From JBBEDC01 sp040881505 (GTDB lineage: Bacteria > Patescibacteriota > Andersenbacteria > UBA10190): 18,670 bases of DNA. A program made the position numbers and the translations under genes. How positions within the stretch are numbered: position 1 is the first letter of the stretch; every line of letters begins with the position of its first letter. The notes under the pieces are model-generated. The model ran no database searches, was not told where the DNA came from, and worked only from the letters and a program-made list of their open reading frames with translations. The stretch spans positions 1 to 18,670 of the forward strand of contig JBBEDC010000041.1 in NCBI GenBank assembly GCA_040881505.1, written 5' to 3'. Below, piece after piece: positions 5,848 through 12,903 of this stretch.

Positions 5848-7347
5848 ATGCCTATTTCCTATTCTACTACTACCAAGTCTGCGGCTGAGGTTTCGAGCAA
5901 TCTTCTCGTTATTATCGTCCGTCCAGGCCTTGCAGAGCTCAGTGCGCTGCCCAAGGCAGTGGCGCAGGGTCTGAAAGAAAAAGCGAAAAGTATTCAGTAT
6001 GATGGCGCCTGGGGCAGCAGTGAGATGTTCATCTCGCCCGATGCAAGCCTCGCCCCCTTTATCGGCCTCATCGGAGTAGGCAAAGAGGCAGATCAGGCGC
6101 GAGCACAAGAAGGAATTCGGCGTGGTTCAGGCAAGCTGGCCCACGAAGCGCGCAAGCATCTCTTACATCACATAGCGCTGCAAATGGATTCTGCTGCGGA
6201 TGTTCAGGCAGCGTATGAGGGGATTGTACTGGCTAATTATCGATTTGCAGAACATCGAAAAGCTTTAGTCAAAGAACAAAAAGCACGAGCAATCCGCACT
6301 ATTACCGTTATTTCCGCGGCGAAAGATATTCGCACGCGCTTGAAAGAATCACAGACGATACTGGAAGGAGTTGCGAAGGCGCGAGACCTAGTGAATGAAC
6401 CCGCATCGCACGTTACCCCAGCAGTGTTGGTCAAGCAGGCTAAGGAGATCGCTAAGCGCTCGCCGCACATTTCAGTGAAAATCCTCGATCGCAAGCAGGC
6501 GGAAAAACAGGGGTTTACGGCTTTCCTTGCGGTTGCTAAAGGGTCCCTGGAAGAGCCCTACGTGATCCACCTCCAGTACAAGCCGAAGCAAAAAGCCAAG
6601 GATACCGTCGCTCTGGTAGGTAAGGGCATTACATTTGATTCGGGGGGACTTTCTTTGAAGCCTTCAAATGCAATGGAGGATATGAAGATCGACATGGCGG
6701 GAGCTGCTACGGTTCTGGGAGTGTTTGATGTACTAACCCAACTTGAGGTACCTGTTGCCGTTCACGGGATCATCGCGGCGTGCGAGAACATGCCGTCAGG
6801 AAATGCATACCGTCCCGGTGATATTCTGCAGGCCAAAAATGGAAAGACCATTGAAGTGTTTAACACTGACGCTGAAGGGCGAATTACCCTGGCTGATGCA
6901 CTAGTATATGCTGTCGAGCAAAAACCTACCGTTACGATCGACCTTGCTACCCTAACCGGCGCCATTGTTGTCGCGCTGGGAGATACACATGCTGGAGTGT
7001 GGAGTAATACGGGCGGGCTAGCGGAAGGGTTATTACGCTCAGCTGAATACGCCGGAGAAGGATTAGTTCGATTCCCGCTTCCGGACGAATATCGTCCAAC
7101 GATTCAAAGTACCGTCGCCGATGTACGCAACACGGCGACGATGGAACGCACGGGTGGTGCTATAACCGCCGCCCTGTTCCTACAGGAGTTTGTAGGTGAT
7201 GCTCCCTGGGCTCATATGGATGTGGCAGGGCCCGTATATATGAGTCGTCAACTGCTGCCGTACTACATGCCCGGCGCAACCGGATACGGAGTACGCACGC
7301 TCGTTCATTTCCTGCAGAACTTTAAGAGCAGTACTATACAGAAATGA
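5848..7347 (+). CDS. pepA: Leucyl aminopeptidase, peptidase family M17
   Basis: This is a cytosolic two-metal aminopeptidase that trims N-terminal residues from peptides. It has 499 residues from the chosen ATG; an in-frame TTG at 5791 extends into sequence with no family likeness. The N-terminal macro-like domain covers about 1-160 and the catalytic domain about 190-495. VGKGITFDSGGLSLKP (around 256-271) carries the active-site Lys and the metal-binding Asp. MKIDMAGAA follows with another metal Asp. NTDAEGRITLADAL at 339-352 is the M17 signature, providing metal ligands Asp and Glu and the catalytic Arg. All key residues are present. No Shine-Dalgarno site is visible ahead of the ATG. Its stop overlaps the murB start (ATGA, 7344-7347), so the two are coupled, perhaps linking peptide recycling with cell-wall synthesis (inference). 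Confidence 0.96.
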   Translation: MPISYSTTTKSAAEVSSNLLVIIVRPGLAELSALPKAVAQGLKEKAKSIQYDGAWGSSEMFISPDASLAPFIGLIGVGKEADQARAQEGIRRGSGKLAHEARKHLLHHIALQMDSAADVQAAYEGIVLANYRFAEHRKALVKEQKARAIRTITVISAAKDIRTRLKESQTILEGVAKARDLVNEPASHVTPAVLVKQAKEIAKRSPHISVKILDRKQAEKQGFTAFLAVAKGSLEEPYVIHLQYKPKQKAKDTVALVGKGITFDSGGLSLKPSNAMEDMKIDMAGAATVLGVFDVLTQLEVPVAVHGIIAACENMPSGNAYRPGDILQAKNGKTIEVFNTDAEGRITLADALVYAVEQKPTVTIDLATLTGAIVVALGDTHAGVWSNTGGLAEGLLRSAEYAGEGLVRFPLPDEYRPTIQSTVADVRNTATMERTGGAITAALFLQEFVGDAPWAHMDVAGPVYMSRQLLPYYMPGATGYGVRTLVHFLQNFKSSTIQK

Positions 7348-8453
7348 GCGGATCGTTTGCAGTTGAGAGCTCAGTGACTCTTGCCCCGTATACTACTATC
7401 GGTTTAGGGGGAGTCGCTGCGCAGTTTGTTCGCTGTACTACAATTCAGGATATCCAAACTGCTTTAGGGCATGCACGTACTGAAGGCCTGCCAGTTCATA
7501 TTCTTGGCGGCGGCAGTAATACGGTATTTGCTGACGAAGGGTTTGCAGGATTGGTTATCCGCATTGATACACGGGACGTGGAATGTATTCCCGAGCAGGA
7601 TACAACTGTTGTAATTGCAGCGGCGGGAGAGCCGTGGGATGAGCTAGTAGTGCAAACAATCGAGCGGGGATTAGCCGGACTGGAATGCCTATCAGGTATC
7701 CCGGGATTAGTAGGCGCTACTCCGATGCAGAATGTAGGCGCATACGGGCAGGAGGTTGCCCAAGCCATTGAATGGGTAGAGGTGATCGACCGGGAGAGCG
7801 GACAACTTGAGAAAATCAAGAAAGATGATTGCGGCTTTGGATACCGCACGAGTAGATTTAAGCAGCAAGATGCCCAGCGATACGTGGTGGTCTCCGTTGC
7901 GTATCGACTGAAGAACGATGCAGTTCCGCACCTTCAGTATCCGCAGCTGCAAGCAGCTTTGGAAGACAGGAGCGTCGGGGTAGGTGTTGAGGCACTGCAA
8001 CGTGTACGTGAAGCTGTGTTAACGCTACGGCGCGGCAAGTCGATGGTAGTTGACGCAGCTGACCCCCACTCTCGTTCGTGCGGTTCATTCTTTACAAATC
8101 CCGTTATTCCTAAAGCCGCCTTGGCGACTTTGCAGCAACAGTATCCCGAGGCTCCTTTCTTTGAAGCGGAGGAGTCAGCTCATTCAACGGCCCAGGCAAG
8201 TTGGATCGGAACGCATGTAAAAATTCCTGCCGCCTGGTGCATTGAGCACGCTGGATTCTCGAAGGGCGAGAAGCGGGACGGGATAGGGATATCGCCCAAC
8301 CACCCACTGGCGCTGGTAAATTATGGCGGTACGACCGTTCAGCTTTTGGCGTTTGCCGCAGAAATACAGCAGCGGGTAAAAGACGTACTGGGAATTGAAC
8401 TGCAGCAGGAGCCGATTACTATCGGGGAGCGTGGGCCAGTTTCACAAAAATAG
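7344..8453 (+). CDS. murB: UDP-N-acetylenolpyruvoylglucosamine reductase (MurB, type I)
   Basis: MurB is an FAD enzyme that reduces UDP-GlcNAc-enolpyruvate to UDP-MurNAc with NADPH, the second committed step of peptidoglycan synthesis. The protein has 369 residues, within the range of long type I members. FAD-binding motifs are PYTTIGLGG at 15-23 and GGGSN at 55-59. The pyrophosphate-binding region is GIPGLVGATPMQNVGAYGQE at 118-137. FGYRTSRFK at 165-173 holds the substrate-binding Tyr-Arg pair. CGSFFTNP at 246-253 places the proton-donor Ser at 248. The C-terminal ELQQEP places the catalytic Glu near 356. It is coupled to pepA by a 4-nt overlap. Its last 35 bases overlap the 3' end of the convergent ABC permease gene. 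Confidence 0.96.
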   Translation: MSGSFAVESSVTLAPYTTIGLGGVAAQFVRCTTIQDIQTALGHARTEGLPVHILGGGSNTVFADEGFAGLVIRIDTRDVECIPEQDTTVVIAAAGEPWDELVVQTIERGLAGLECLSGIPGLVGATPMQNVGAYGQEVAQAIEWVEVIDRESGQLEKIKKDDCGFGYRTSRFKQQDAQRYVVVSVAYRLKNDAVPHLQYPQLQAALEDRSVGVGVEALQRVREAVLTLRRGKSMVVDAADPHSRSCGSFFTNPVIPKAALATLQQQYPEAPFFEAEESAHSTAQASWIGTHVKIPAAWCIEHAGFSKGEKRDGIGISPNHPLALVNYGGTTVQLLAFAAEIQQRVKDVLGIELQQEPITIGERGPVSQK

Positions 8454-9228
8454 AGAGGACGAAGAGGACGGTGGAGGAGAGAATAATGGTAGGGCCTGAA
8501 GGCGTGCTTAAGGCGGCCGATGTGAGCATGCCGGCGGAAACAGAAATAATGCTAATGATGACACTGAAGCCGAACATTTGAGATAGCGAACGGGAAATAT
8601 TTTGAGCGGTGGCGGCGGGGATGATAAGTAAGGCGGTTACCAGTACGACTCCAACAAATTTGATTGCCAGGGCTATTGCAGCTGCTAGAAGTAAGAGAAA
8701 AAGCAGCTCATATTGTTTAACAGGTATGCCCTCAGCTTTCGCTAAAGCTGGATCTAAAGAGATAGCGACGAAAGCTTTGCCGGCCCACAGAAATACTCCC
8801 AGAACGACGGCTGCAATAACAATACTAGTGGCGATATCTGATGAGGTAACGGTAAGGATATTGCCGAATAGGAAACTGATAAGGTCTGCCTGATAGCCGG
8901 GGGTGAATGTGACCAGGATGACGGCCAGGGATACCGAAGCGGAGAAGAATACGCCCAGCAGGGTATCCAGAGAAAGCTTTGAAATAGAACGTACGCCGGA
9001 GATACCAAACGCGACCAATAATGCAAAAGCAAGTGCTCCCCAAAACGGGTTTACGTTTACCAGAAGCGCAATTGCAATACCGGCTAAGGCGCTGTGACCG
9101 ATGGCATCGGAGAAGAATGACATTTTTCGCAAGACAACGAGTACTCCCAAGATAGCCATTAAAGCGCCAAGAATAATACCGACAATGAAGGCGCGTTGGA
9201 AAAAGGGGAAGGTGAGAATTTCAAGCAT
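8419..9228 (-). CDS. Metal ABC transporter permease (ABC-3 family, ZnuB/MntB-like)
   Basis: The 269 residues are strongly hydrophobic with roughly eight or nine membrane segments, typical of ABC-3 permeases for zinc or manganese. Family marks include FFSDAIGHSALAGIA near the N-terminus, FGNILTVTSSD mid-protein, the ATPase-contact region around KAEGIPVKQYELLF, and KFVGVVLVTALLIIPAATA followed by ISRSLSQM. Its start lies 4 nt after the stop of the ATPase gene, so the two form an operon. No substrate-binding lipoprotein (ZnuA-like) gene is present in the window, so either it lies elsewhere or this importer is incomplete. The metal cannot be determined from the sequence. The 3' end overlaps murB tail to tail by 35 bases with no terminator between them. 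Confidence 0.92.
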   Translation of the reverse strand: MLEILTFPFFQRAFIVGIILGALMAILGVLVVLRKMSFFSDAIGHSALAGIAIALLVNVNPFWGALAFALLVAFGISGVRSISKLSLDTLLGVFFSASVSLAVILVTFTPGYQADLISFLFGNILTVTSSDIATSIVIAAVVLGVFLWAGKAFVAISLDPALAKAEGIPVKQYELLFLLLLAAAIALAIKFVGVVLVTALLIIPAATAQNISRSLSQMFGFSVIISIISVSAGMLTSAALSTPSGPTIILSSTVLFVLSIFVKLAHAPR

Positions 9229-9232
9229 AGAG

Positions 9233-9994
9233 TTAGTGTTTAGCGTGTCCGTGGGCTACATGTCCGACGGGTGTCCCGTACATGCGTTCTAGGATCTCGT
9301 TCGTTAGCACCTTCTTCGGAATGCCCGCACAGAGCAGCTCTTTGTTGAGACATAATACTTGATCAGCGTATTGCATCACGATATCCAGTTCGTGACTGAC
9401 AAGCACCATAGTGAGGTGTTCTTCTTTCTGGATGCGTTCGAGGAGGGAATAGATTGTTTCCTGGCCTTGAACATCAATACCAGCTGAAGGCTCGTCCATA
9501 AACAAAATCTTCGGATGATCCATCAGGCTGTAGGCGATCAGTGTTCGCTGCAGCTGGCCGCCTGATAAGGCGCTGAGCTTTTTGTGAAGGTGCTCTTTCA
9601 TTCCTACCATTCGAAGTAGGGTGTGCATGCGCTCTCTTTCAACCTCGGTCATGCCTAGTGGCCGAGCGGACTTGAGGGCGAATAGGCCCTCGACAGTGAG
9701 AGGAAACTCTCGATCGAAATCAAGGTACTGCGGAATATATGACACGAGGGCGGCGGCTTTGCGGTAGTTGCGATGATTGATGCCAAGGATTTCAACCTCA
9801 CCTTTTGCTTTAGGAATGAGTCGAAGAATGCTTTTGACCAGTACGGATTTCCCCGCACCGTTAGGACCGATAATTGCAGCGGTTGATCCTTGGGGAATCG
9901 TAAAAGAAATATTCTCGAGAATGGGGTAGCCGTCGAGGACAACGCTCAAATCCTTTACGGCTAACGCAGGGGTGTTACTATCAACAGCTTTCAT
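9233..9994 (-). CDS. Metal ABC transporter ATP-binding protein (ZnuC/MntA-like)
   Basis: This is the ATPase that drives the adjacent ABC-3 permease. It has 253 residues from ATG 9994. Walker A is GPNGAGKS at 43-50, the Q-loop lies near YIPQYLDFD at 87-95, the signature is LSGGQ at 143-147, Walker B is ILFMDEP at 163-169, and the H-loop His is in LVSHELD at 198-204. The C-terminus HVAHGHAKH (245-253) has four His residues, a likely metal-binding tail that fits a zinc or manganese system. A GTG at 10000 in the same frame is possible, but the -10 box at 10002-10007 argues for the ATG at 9994. It begins 34 bases beyond the uvrB stop on the same strand. Confidence 0.94.
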   Translation of the reverse strand: MKAVDSNTPALAVKDLSVVLDGYPILENISFTIPQGSTAAIIGPNGAGKSVLVKSILRLIPKAKGEVEILGINHRNYRKAAALVSYIPQYLDFDREFPLTVEGLFALKSARPLGMTEVERERMHTLLRMVGMKEHLHKKLSALSGGQLQRTLIAYSLMDHPKILFMDEPSAGIDVQGQETIYSLLERIQKEEHLTMVLVSHELDIVMQYADQVLCLNKELLCAGIPKKVLTNEILERMYGTPVGHVAHGHAKH

Positions 9995-10001
9995 GCTCAC
10001 T

Positions 10002-10010
10002 ACTATACCA
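10002..10010 (-). promoter_or_regulatory. Extended -10 promoter of the metal ABC operon
   Basis: Read on the minus strand, TGG plus TATAGT forms a TGn-extended -10 box that ends 7 nt before the ATG at 9994. The mRNA is therefore expected to start at or near the start codon. Just upstream, GCAAA-TCC-TTTGC (10013-10025) is a short palindrome lying in the spacer region, a position where a metal-responsive repressor could bind. No -35 box is evident. Confidence 0.5.
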
Positions 10011-10027
10011 ATGCAAAGGATTTGCGG

Positions 10028-12010
10028 CTACTTCTTTGTGCTTTTACGAAGCTCTGTTATCGCATCGCGCAGCCTGGCAGCTCGTTCGAAATCTAAGTTC
10101 TGAGCAGCCAACTGCATCTTATTGGTGAGCTCTTTGATAGCGCGTTCGACTTCTTCGGGTGGAATATGTTCGACATCAATATCCTCTTCATCCTCTTTGA
10201 CTTTGCCGGTCGGCATGGAAGTGCGGATCGCTTTTATAATCGACTGGGGAGTAATTCCGTGCTTTTTATTGTAGGCCTCCTGCAGGACTCTGCGTCGTTG
10301 CGTCTCATCAATTGCGGCCTTCATTGAGCCCGTAATTCGGTCAGCATACATAATAACTTGCCCTTCCATATGCCGGGCAGCTCGGCCCATAATCTGGACT
10401 AAGGCGGTTTGAGAACGCAGATACCCTTCCTTGTCAGCGTCCATGATGGCAATCAAAGACACTTCGGGTAGATCGAGCCCTTCTCGAAGCAGGTTGATAC
10501 CAACCAGTACGTCATAGGTGCCTTTGCGTAAGTCCCGCAAAATATCCAGCCGGGCGAAGGTGTCTACATCTGAGTGAATGTATGCAGCTTTGACGCCCAT
10601 CTCAGTTAAGTAAGACGATAGCTCTTCGGCCATACGCTTGGTCAGTGTGGTAACTAGTACTCGCTGTTCCTTTTTTACTCGTTCCTTTATTTCACTTATT
10701 ACATCATCGATTTGATGCTGGGTCGGTTTGATTTCAATCGTGGGATCTAACAGTCCAGTTGGTCGGACAATCTGTTCTACAATCTTTTCACTGGTATTGC
10801 GTTCGAAATCAGCTGGGGTAGCTGAGACGAAAATAGTTTGTCCGGTCCGCTCTTCAAACTCATGAAACTGTAAGGGGCGGTTGTCTTTGGCTGAGGGCAG
10901 TCGGAAGCCATGCTCGATCAAGCTTTTTTTGCGAGCAGCATCTCCCCCGTACATGGCTCCGATCTGCGGGATGGTCATGTGTGATTCGTCGATGAAGGTT
11001 AAAAATCCGTCGCGTCCAAAGCTGTGTAGGAAAAAGTCGATCAGGGTTGAGGGAGGCTGCCCGGGTTCTCGGCCGTCCATATGACGGGAGTAGTTTTCAA
11101 TACCTGACACATACCCGAGCTGCTCGAGCATTTCTAGATCGTATGTTGTTCGCTGCTGCAGCCGTTGAGCTTCAACAATCTTTCCTTGCTTGTTCAGCTG
11201 CTCAACGCGCTCAGCAAGTTCTGTCCGGATTTTTTCTTTGGCAGTTTGTTTTTGCTCGGGGTTAGTTATGAAAAACGTGGCTGGAAATACCACTGCTACT
11301 TCCGGCTCTTCGATTAACTCACCCGTCAAGCTGTCTAGTCGCTGCACGCGATCAATCTCGTCACCAAAAAATTCAACCCGAATGATATGGTCTTCACCGG
11401 CAGGATGTACATCGAGGACATCTCCACGCACCCGGAACTTGTCCCGACTTAAATCAGTGTCATTCCGTTCATACTGCAGGAGGGTTAACTTATGAATTAC
11501 TTCCCGGCGGCTGATGCGATCTCCTTTTGACAGCTCCAATCGCGCGTCCAGATACTCGACCGGTGAACCCAAGCCGTAAATGCACGATACTGATGATATG
11601 ACGATGACATCTTTGCGGGTCAGGATTGATTCCATAGCAGCGTGCCGCAAGCGATCAATCTCGTCGTTGATACTGGCATCTTTAGCGATGTAGGTATCGG
11701 TTCGGGGAATATATGCTTCAGGTTGATAGTAGTCGTAGTACGACACGAAATATTCTACGGCGTTGTTGGGAAAGAATTCTTTGAATTCTTCAGTTAACTG
11801 CGCCGCCAAAGTTTTGTTGTGACTGATAATTAAGGCTGGTTTTTGGGTTTGTTGGATCGTAAAAGCCATACTTGCGGTCTTGCCACTGCCGGTGACGCCT
11901 AATAGTGTTTGACGATTTAATCCATCTTTAATACCACCCACGAGCTCTTTAATAGCCTTTGGTTGATCACCTGCGGGTTTGTATGGCGCTTGGAGGTCAA
12001 ACTTCTTCAT
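10028..12010 (-). CDS. uvrB: Excinuclease ABC subunit B
   Basis: UvrB is the damage-verifying helicase-like subunit of nucleotide excision repair, working with UvrA and UvrC. It is full length at 660 residues. Walker A is GVTGSGKT at 38-45. The beta-hairpin and strand-separating region contains YYDYYQPEAYIPRTDTYIAK at about 90-110. The DEAD-like motif II is in FIDESHMT at about 336-343. Motif VI is QIMGRAARH at about 537-545. The C-terminal UVR domain, which binds UvrC, is at about 622-657 (MQLAAQNLDFERAARLRD). No Shine-Dalgarno site is visible before the ATG. It stands alone as a repair gene, divergent from the small genes at 12141 and upstream of the metal transporter pair. Confidence 0.98.
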   Translation of the reverse strand: MKKFDLQAPYKPAGDQPKAIKELVGGIKDGLNRQTLLGVTGSGKTASMAFTIQQTQKPALIISHNKTLAAQLTEEFKEFFPNNAVEYFVSYYDYYQPEAYIPRTDTYIAKDASINDEIDRLRHAAMESILTRKDVIVISSVSCIYGLGSPVEYLDARLELSKGDRISRREVIHKLTLLQYERNDTDLSRDKFRVRGDVLDVHPAGEDHIIRVEFFGDEIDRVQRLDSLTGELIEEPEVAVVFPATFFITNPEQKQTAKEKIRTELAERVEQLNKQGKIVEAQRLQQRTTYDLEMLEQLGYVSGIENYSRHMDGREPGQPPSTLIDFFLHSFGRDGFLTFIDESHMTIPQIGAMYGGDAARKKSLIEHGFRLPSAKDNRPLQFHEFEERTGQTIFVSATPADFERNTSEKIVEQIVRPTGLLDPTIEIKPTQHQIDDVISEIKERVKKEQRVLVTTLTKRMAEELSSYLTEMGVKAAYIHSDVDTFARLDILRDLRKGTYDVLVGINLLREGLDLPEVSLIAIMDADKEGYLRSQTALVQIMGRAARHMEGQVIMYADRITGSMKAAIDETQRRRVLQEAYNKKHGITPQSIIKAIRTSMPTGKVKEDEEDIDVEHIPPEEVERAIKELTNKMQLAAQNLDFERAARLRDAITELRKSTKK

Positions 12011-12023
12011 ATATATAGAGCAT

Positions 12024-12056
12024 ATAGTATTGTCAGGTAGATGCCTTATGTGTCAA
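12024..12056 (-). promoter_or_regulatory. Possible uvrB promoter
   Basis: On the minus strand a perfect TTGACA (complement of 12051-12056) lies upstream of ATACTAT. AATACT gives a 19-nt spacer, and TACTAT (complement of 12024-12029) gives 21 nt. Both are longer than the ideal 17, so the exact -10 is uncertain. Either would give a leader of only several nucleotides before the ATG at 12010. No SOS-type operator was recognised. Confidence 0.4.
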
Positions 12057-12127
12057 TCTTATTATGAGTCTTTGGAGAATCTTCTTGAGCTTGTGTACAC
12101 TTCTGAATCAAAATCTTGATCCCAGTG

Positions 12128-12132
12128 GGAGG
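12128..12132 (+). promoter_or_regulatory. Ribosome binding site of the 58-residue protein
   Basis: GGAGG (within GGGAGG) ends 8 nt before the ATG at 12141. This ideal spacing is the main reason to accept the short frame as a gene. Confidence 0.7.
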
Positions 12133-12140
12133 CATCAACA

Positions 12141-12317
12141 ATGAACGAGAAAAAGTGCCCAGTCTACGTTGTGCTGTCAACCGAACCCGGTGAACAGGAA
12201 GAGGAGATCGTTCTGCCAGAGCGGTTCGCTGATCGTATTACTGAGATTTTTCGGTCTGGCAGAGAAGAGACCGGGGACCGTCGGGATACAGGTCAGTTTC
12301 CTAGTGAGGAATCATAA
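12141..12317 (+). CDS. Small acidic protein of 58 residues, function unknown
   Basis: The frame starts MNEKKCPVYVVLSTEPGEQE, continues through a probable helix (LPERFADRITEIFRSG) and ends in a charged, likely disordered tail (DTGQFPSEES). It has a well placed GGAGG site and is followed 29 bases later by a clean intrinsic terminator, so it looks like a complete small transcription unit. I do not recognise the family. No membrane segment or metal motif is visible; there is one Cys. It is transcribed away from uvrB. It may be a small regulatory or partner protein. Confidence 0.6.
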   Translation: MNEKKCPVYVVLSTEPGEQEEEIVLPERFADRITEIFRSGREETGDRRDTGQFPSEES

Positions 12318-12346
12318 GCGATTGGCTGTCGATTTCTTCACACCAG

Positions 12347-12369
12347 CCCACTAGTTGAGTGGGTTTTTT
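12347..12369 (+). terminator. Intrinsic terminator after the 58-residue protein
   Basis: CCCACT (12347-12352), the loop AGTTG and AGTGGG (12358-12363) form a 6-bp stem followed directly by six T residues (12364-12369). This is the most classical Rho-independent terminator in the window. Confidence 0.88.
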
Positions 12370-12427
12370 GTTAGTAGAATCTTCTTCATGAAGAGTGCTA
12401 CGAAGAGTGGTTGAAGGCACGAAATTG

Positions 12428-12436
12428 TGATATAAT
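12428..12436 (+). promoter_or_regulatory. Consensus extended -10 promoter placed for a leaderless mRNA
   Basis: TGA plus TATAAT is a perfect extended -10 element, ending 6 nt before the ATG at 12443. A TTGAAG at 12411-12416 is only 14 nt upstream of the hexamer, too close for a normal -35. Transcription should start at the start codon. Confidence 0.65.
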
Positions 12437-12442
12437 ACAAAT

Positions 12443-12757
12443 ATGAAACACGCATATTCCGGCAGGAGAGAGCAGGTCCCGGAAATATTCCGCCCTCTTT
12501 TATGGTCGTACTGTTTTGAAGATATTGACCCAATGCAACACCAGCAGCTCCTTATAATTCAAGCCATAAATTACGGCACCTTAGCGCATTGGCGGTGGAT
12601 TTGCCACACCTATGGCAAAGATGAAGTTCGACGCGTGCTACAAGAAATACCCGTTTCAACAATTCGCGCACATGTGCGAAAGCTCGTTTCACTTATGTTT
12701 GGAATTGCTGAATCCCAGTTCAATCATGCATCTAGAGGTACTCACCAAGGAAGCTAG
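12443..12757 (+). CDS. DUF6922-like small protein (antitoxin-like), no toxin partner adjacent
   Basis: The 104-residue protein contains a pattern I recognise from DUF6922-type proteins. FRPLLWSYCFEDIDPMQH (17-34) matches the family opening (aromatic-Trp, then Asp-Pro). IIQAINYGTLAHWRWICHTYGKDEVRRVL then matches the helix with Gly and Tyr-Gly. The C-terminal TIRAHVRKLVSLMFGI matches the closing helices. Such proteins often sit just before a nucleotidyltransferase-like AbiEii/MenT toxin gene and are regarded as antitoxin-like; that is family knowledge recalled, not searched. Here the next gene is ruvA and no toxin frame follows, so it is solitary or its partner has been lost. The promoter gives a leaderless mRNA. 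The last about 17 residues (AESQFNHASRGTHQGS) look unlike the family and may be a drifted tail. Confidence 0.62.
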   Translation: MKHAYSGRREQVPEIFRPLLWSYCFEDIDPMQHQQLLIIQAINYGTLAHWRWICHTYGKDEVRRVLQEIPVSTIRAHVRKLVSLMFGIAESQFNHASRGTHQGS

Positions 12758-12801
12758 TGTTCAAGAAATTACAGCCATGAAGGCATATCCTAAACAACAA
12801 A

Positions 12802-12864
12802 ACCGGGGCTTCAATGAGTGCTTAAGTCCCTGACAAGCAGGGGGGGGTAGGCACTCGTCCCGGT
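12802..12864 (+). other. Nested hairpin element upstream of ruvA
   Basis: Three complementary pairs nest in order: ACCGGG (12802-12807) with CCCGGT (12859-12864), GAGTGC (12816-12821) with GCACTC (12851-12856), and CCCTG (12828-12832) with CAGGG (12838-12842). The loop is ACAAG and a G-run spans 12840-12847. No T-run follows, so it is not a typical intrinsic terminator. It ends 25 bases before the ruvA promoter. It may be a small structured RNA, a 3' stabiliser or terminator of the DUF6922-like transcript, or a small inverted-repeat element. Confidence 0.6.
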
Positions 12865-12888
12865 CTTAGTTACTATTATAGATATTAA

Positions 12889-12897
12889 TGATATAAT
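12889..12897 (+). promoter_or_regulatory. Consensus extended -10 promoter of ruvA, leaderless geometry
   Basis: TGA plus TATAAT, identical to the element at 12428, ends 6 nt before the ATG at 12904. No -35 and no Shine-Dalgarno site are visible. Confidence 0.68.
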
Positions 12898-12903
12898 GTC
12901 AAT

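Noticed and set aside
8609..9292. Plus-strand frames opposite the ABC permease
   Set aside because: They are complements of hydrophobic codons and give low-complexity Ala/Thr/Arg-rich peptides; the minus-strand gene carries the family motifs.
9995..10000. GTG start at 10000 for the metal ABC ATPase
   Set aside because: It would fall between the -10 box and the expected transcript start, so it would probably not be transcribed. ATG 9994 fits better.
12612..12833. Plus-strand 73-codon frame overlapping the DUF6922-like gene, considered as its missing toxin partner
   Set aside because: It has no nucleotidyltransferase motif (no GS..D-x-D pattern), no ribosome binding site, and runs into the nested hairpin. 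It looks like a shadow frame.
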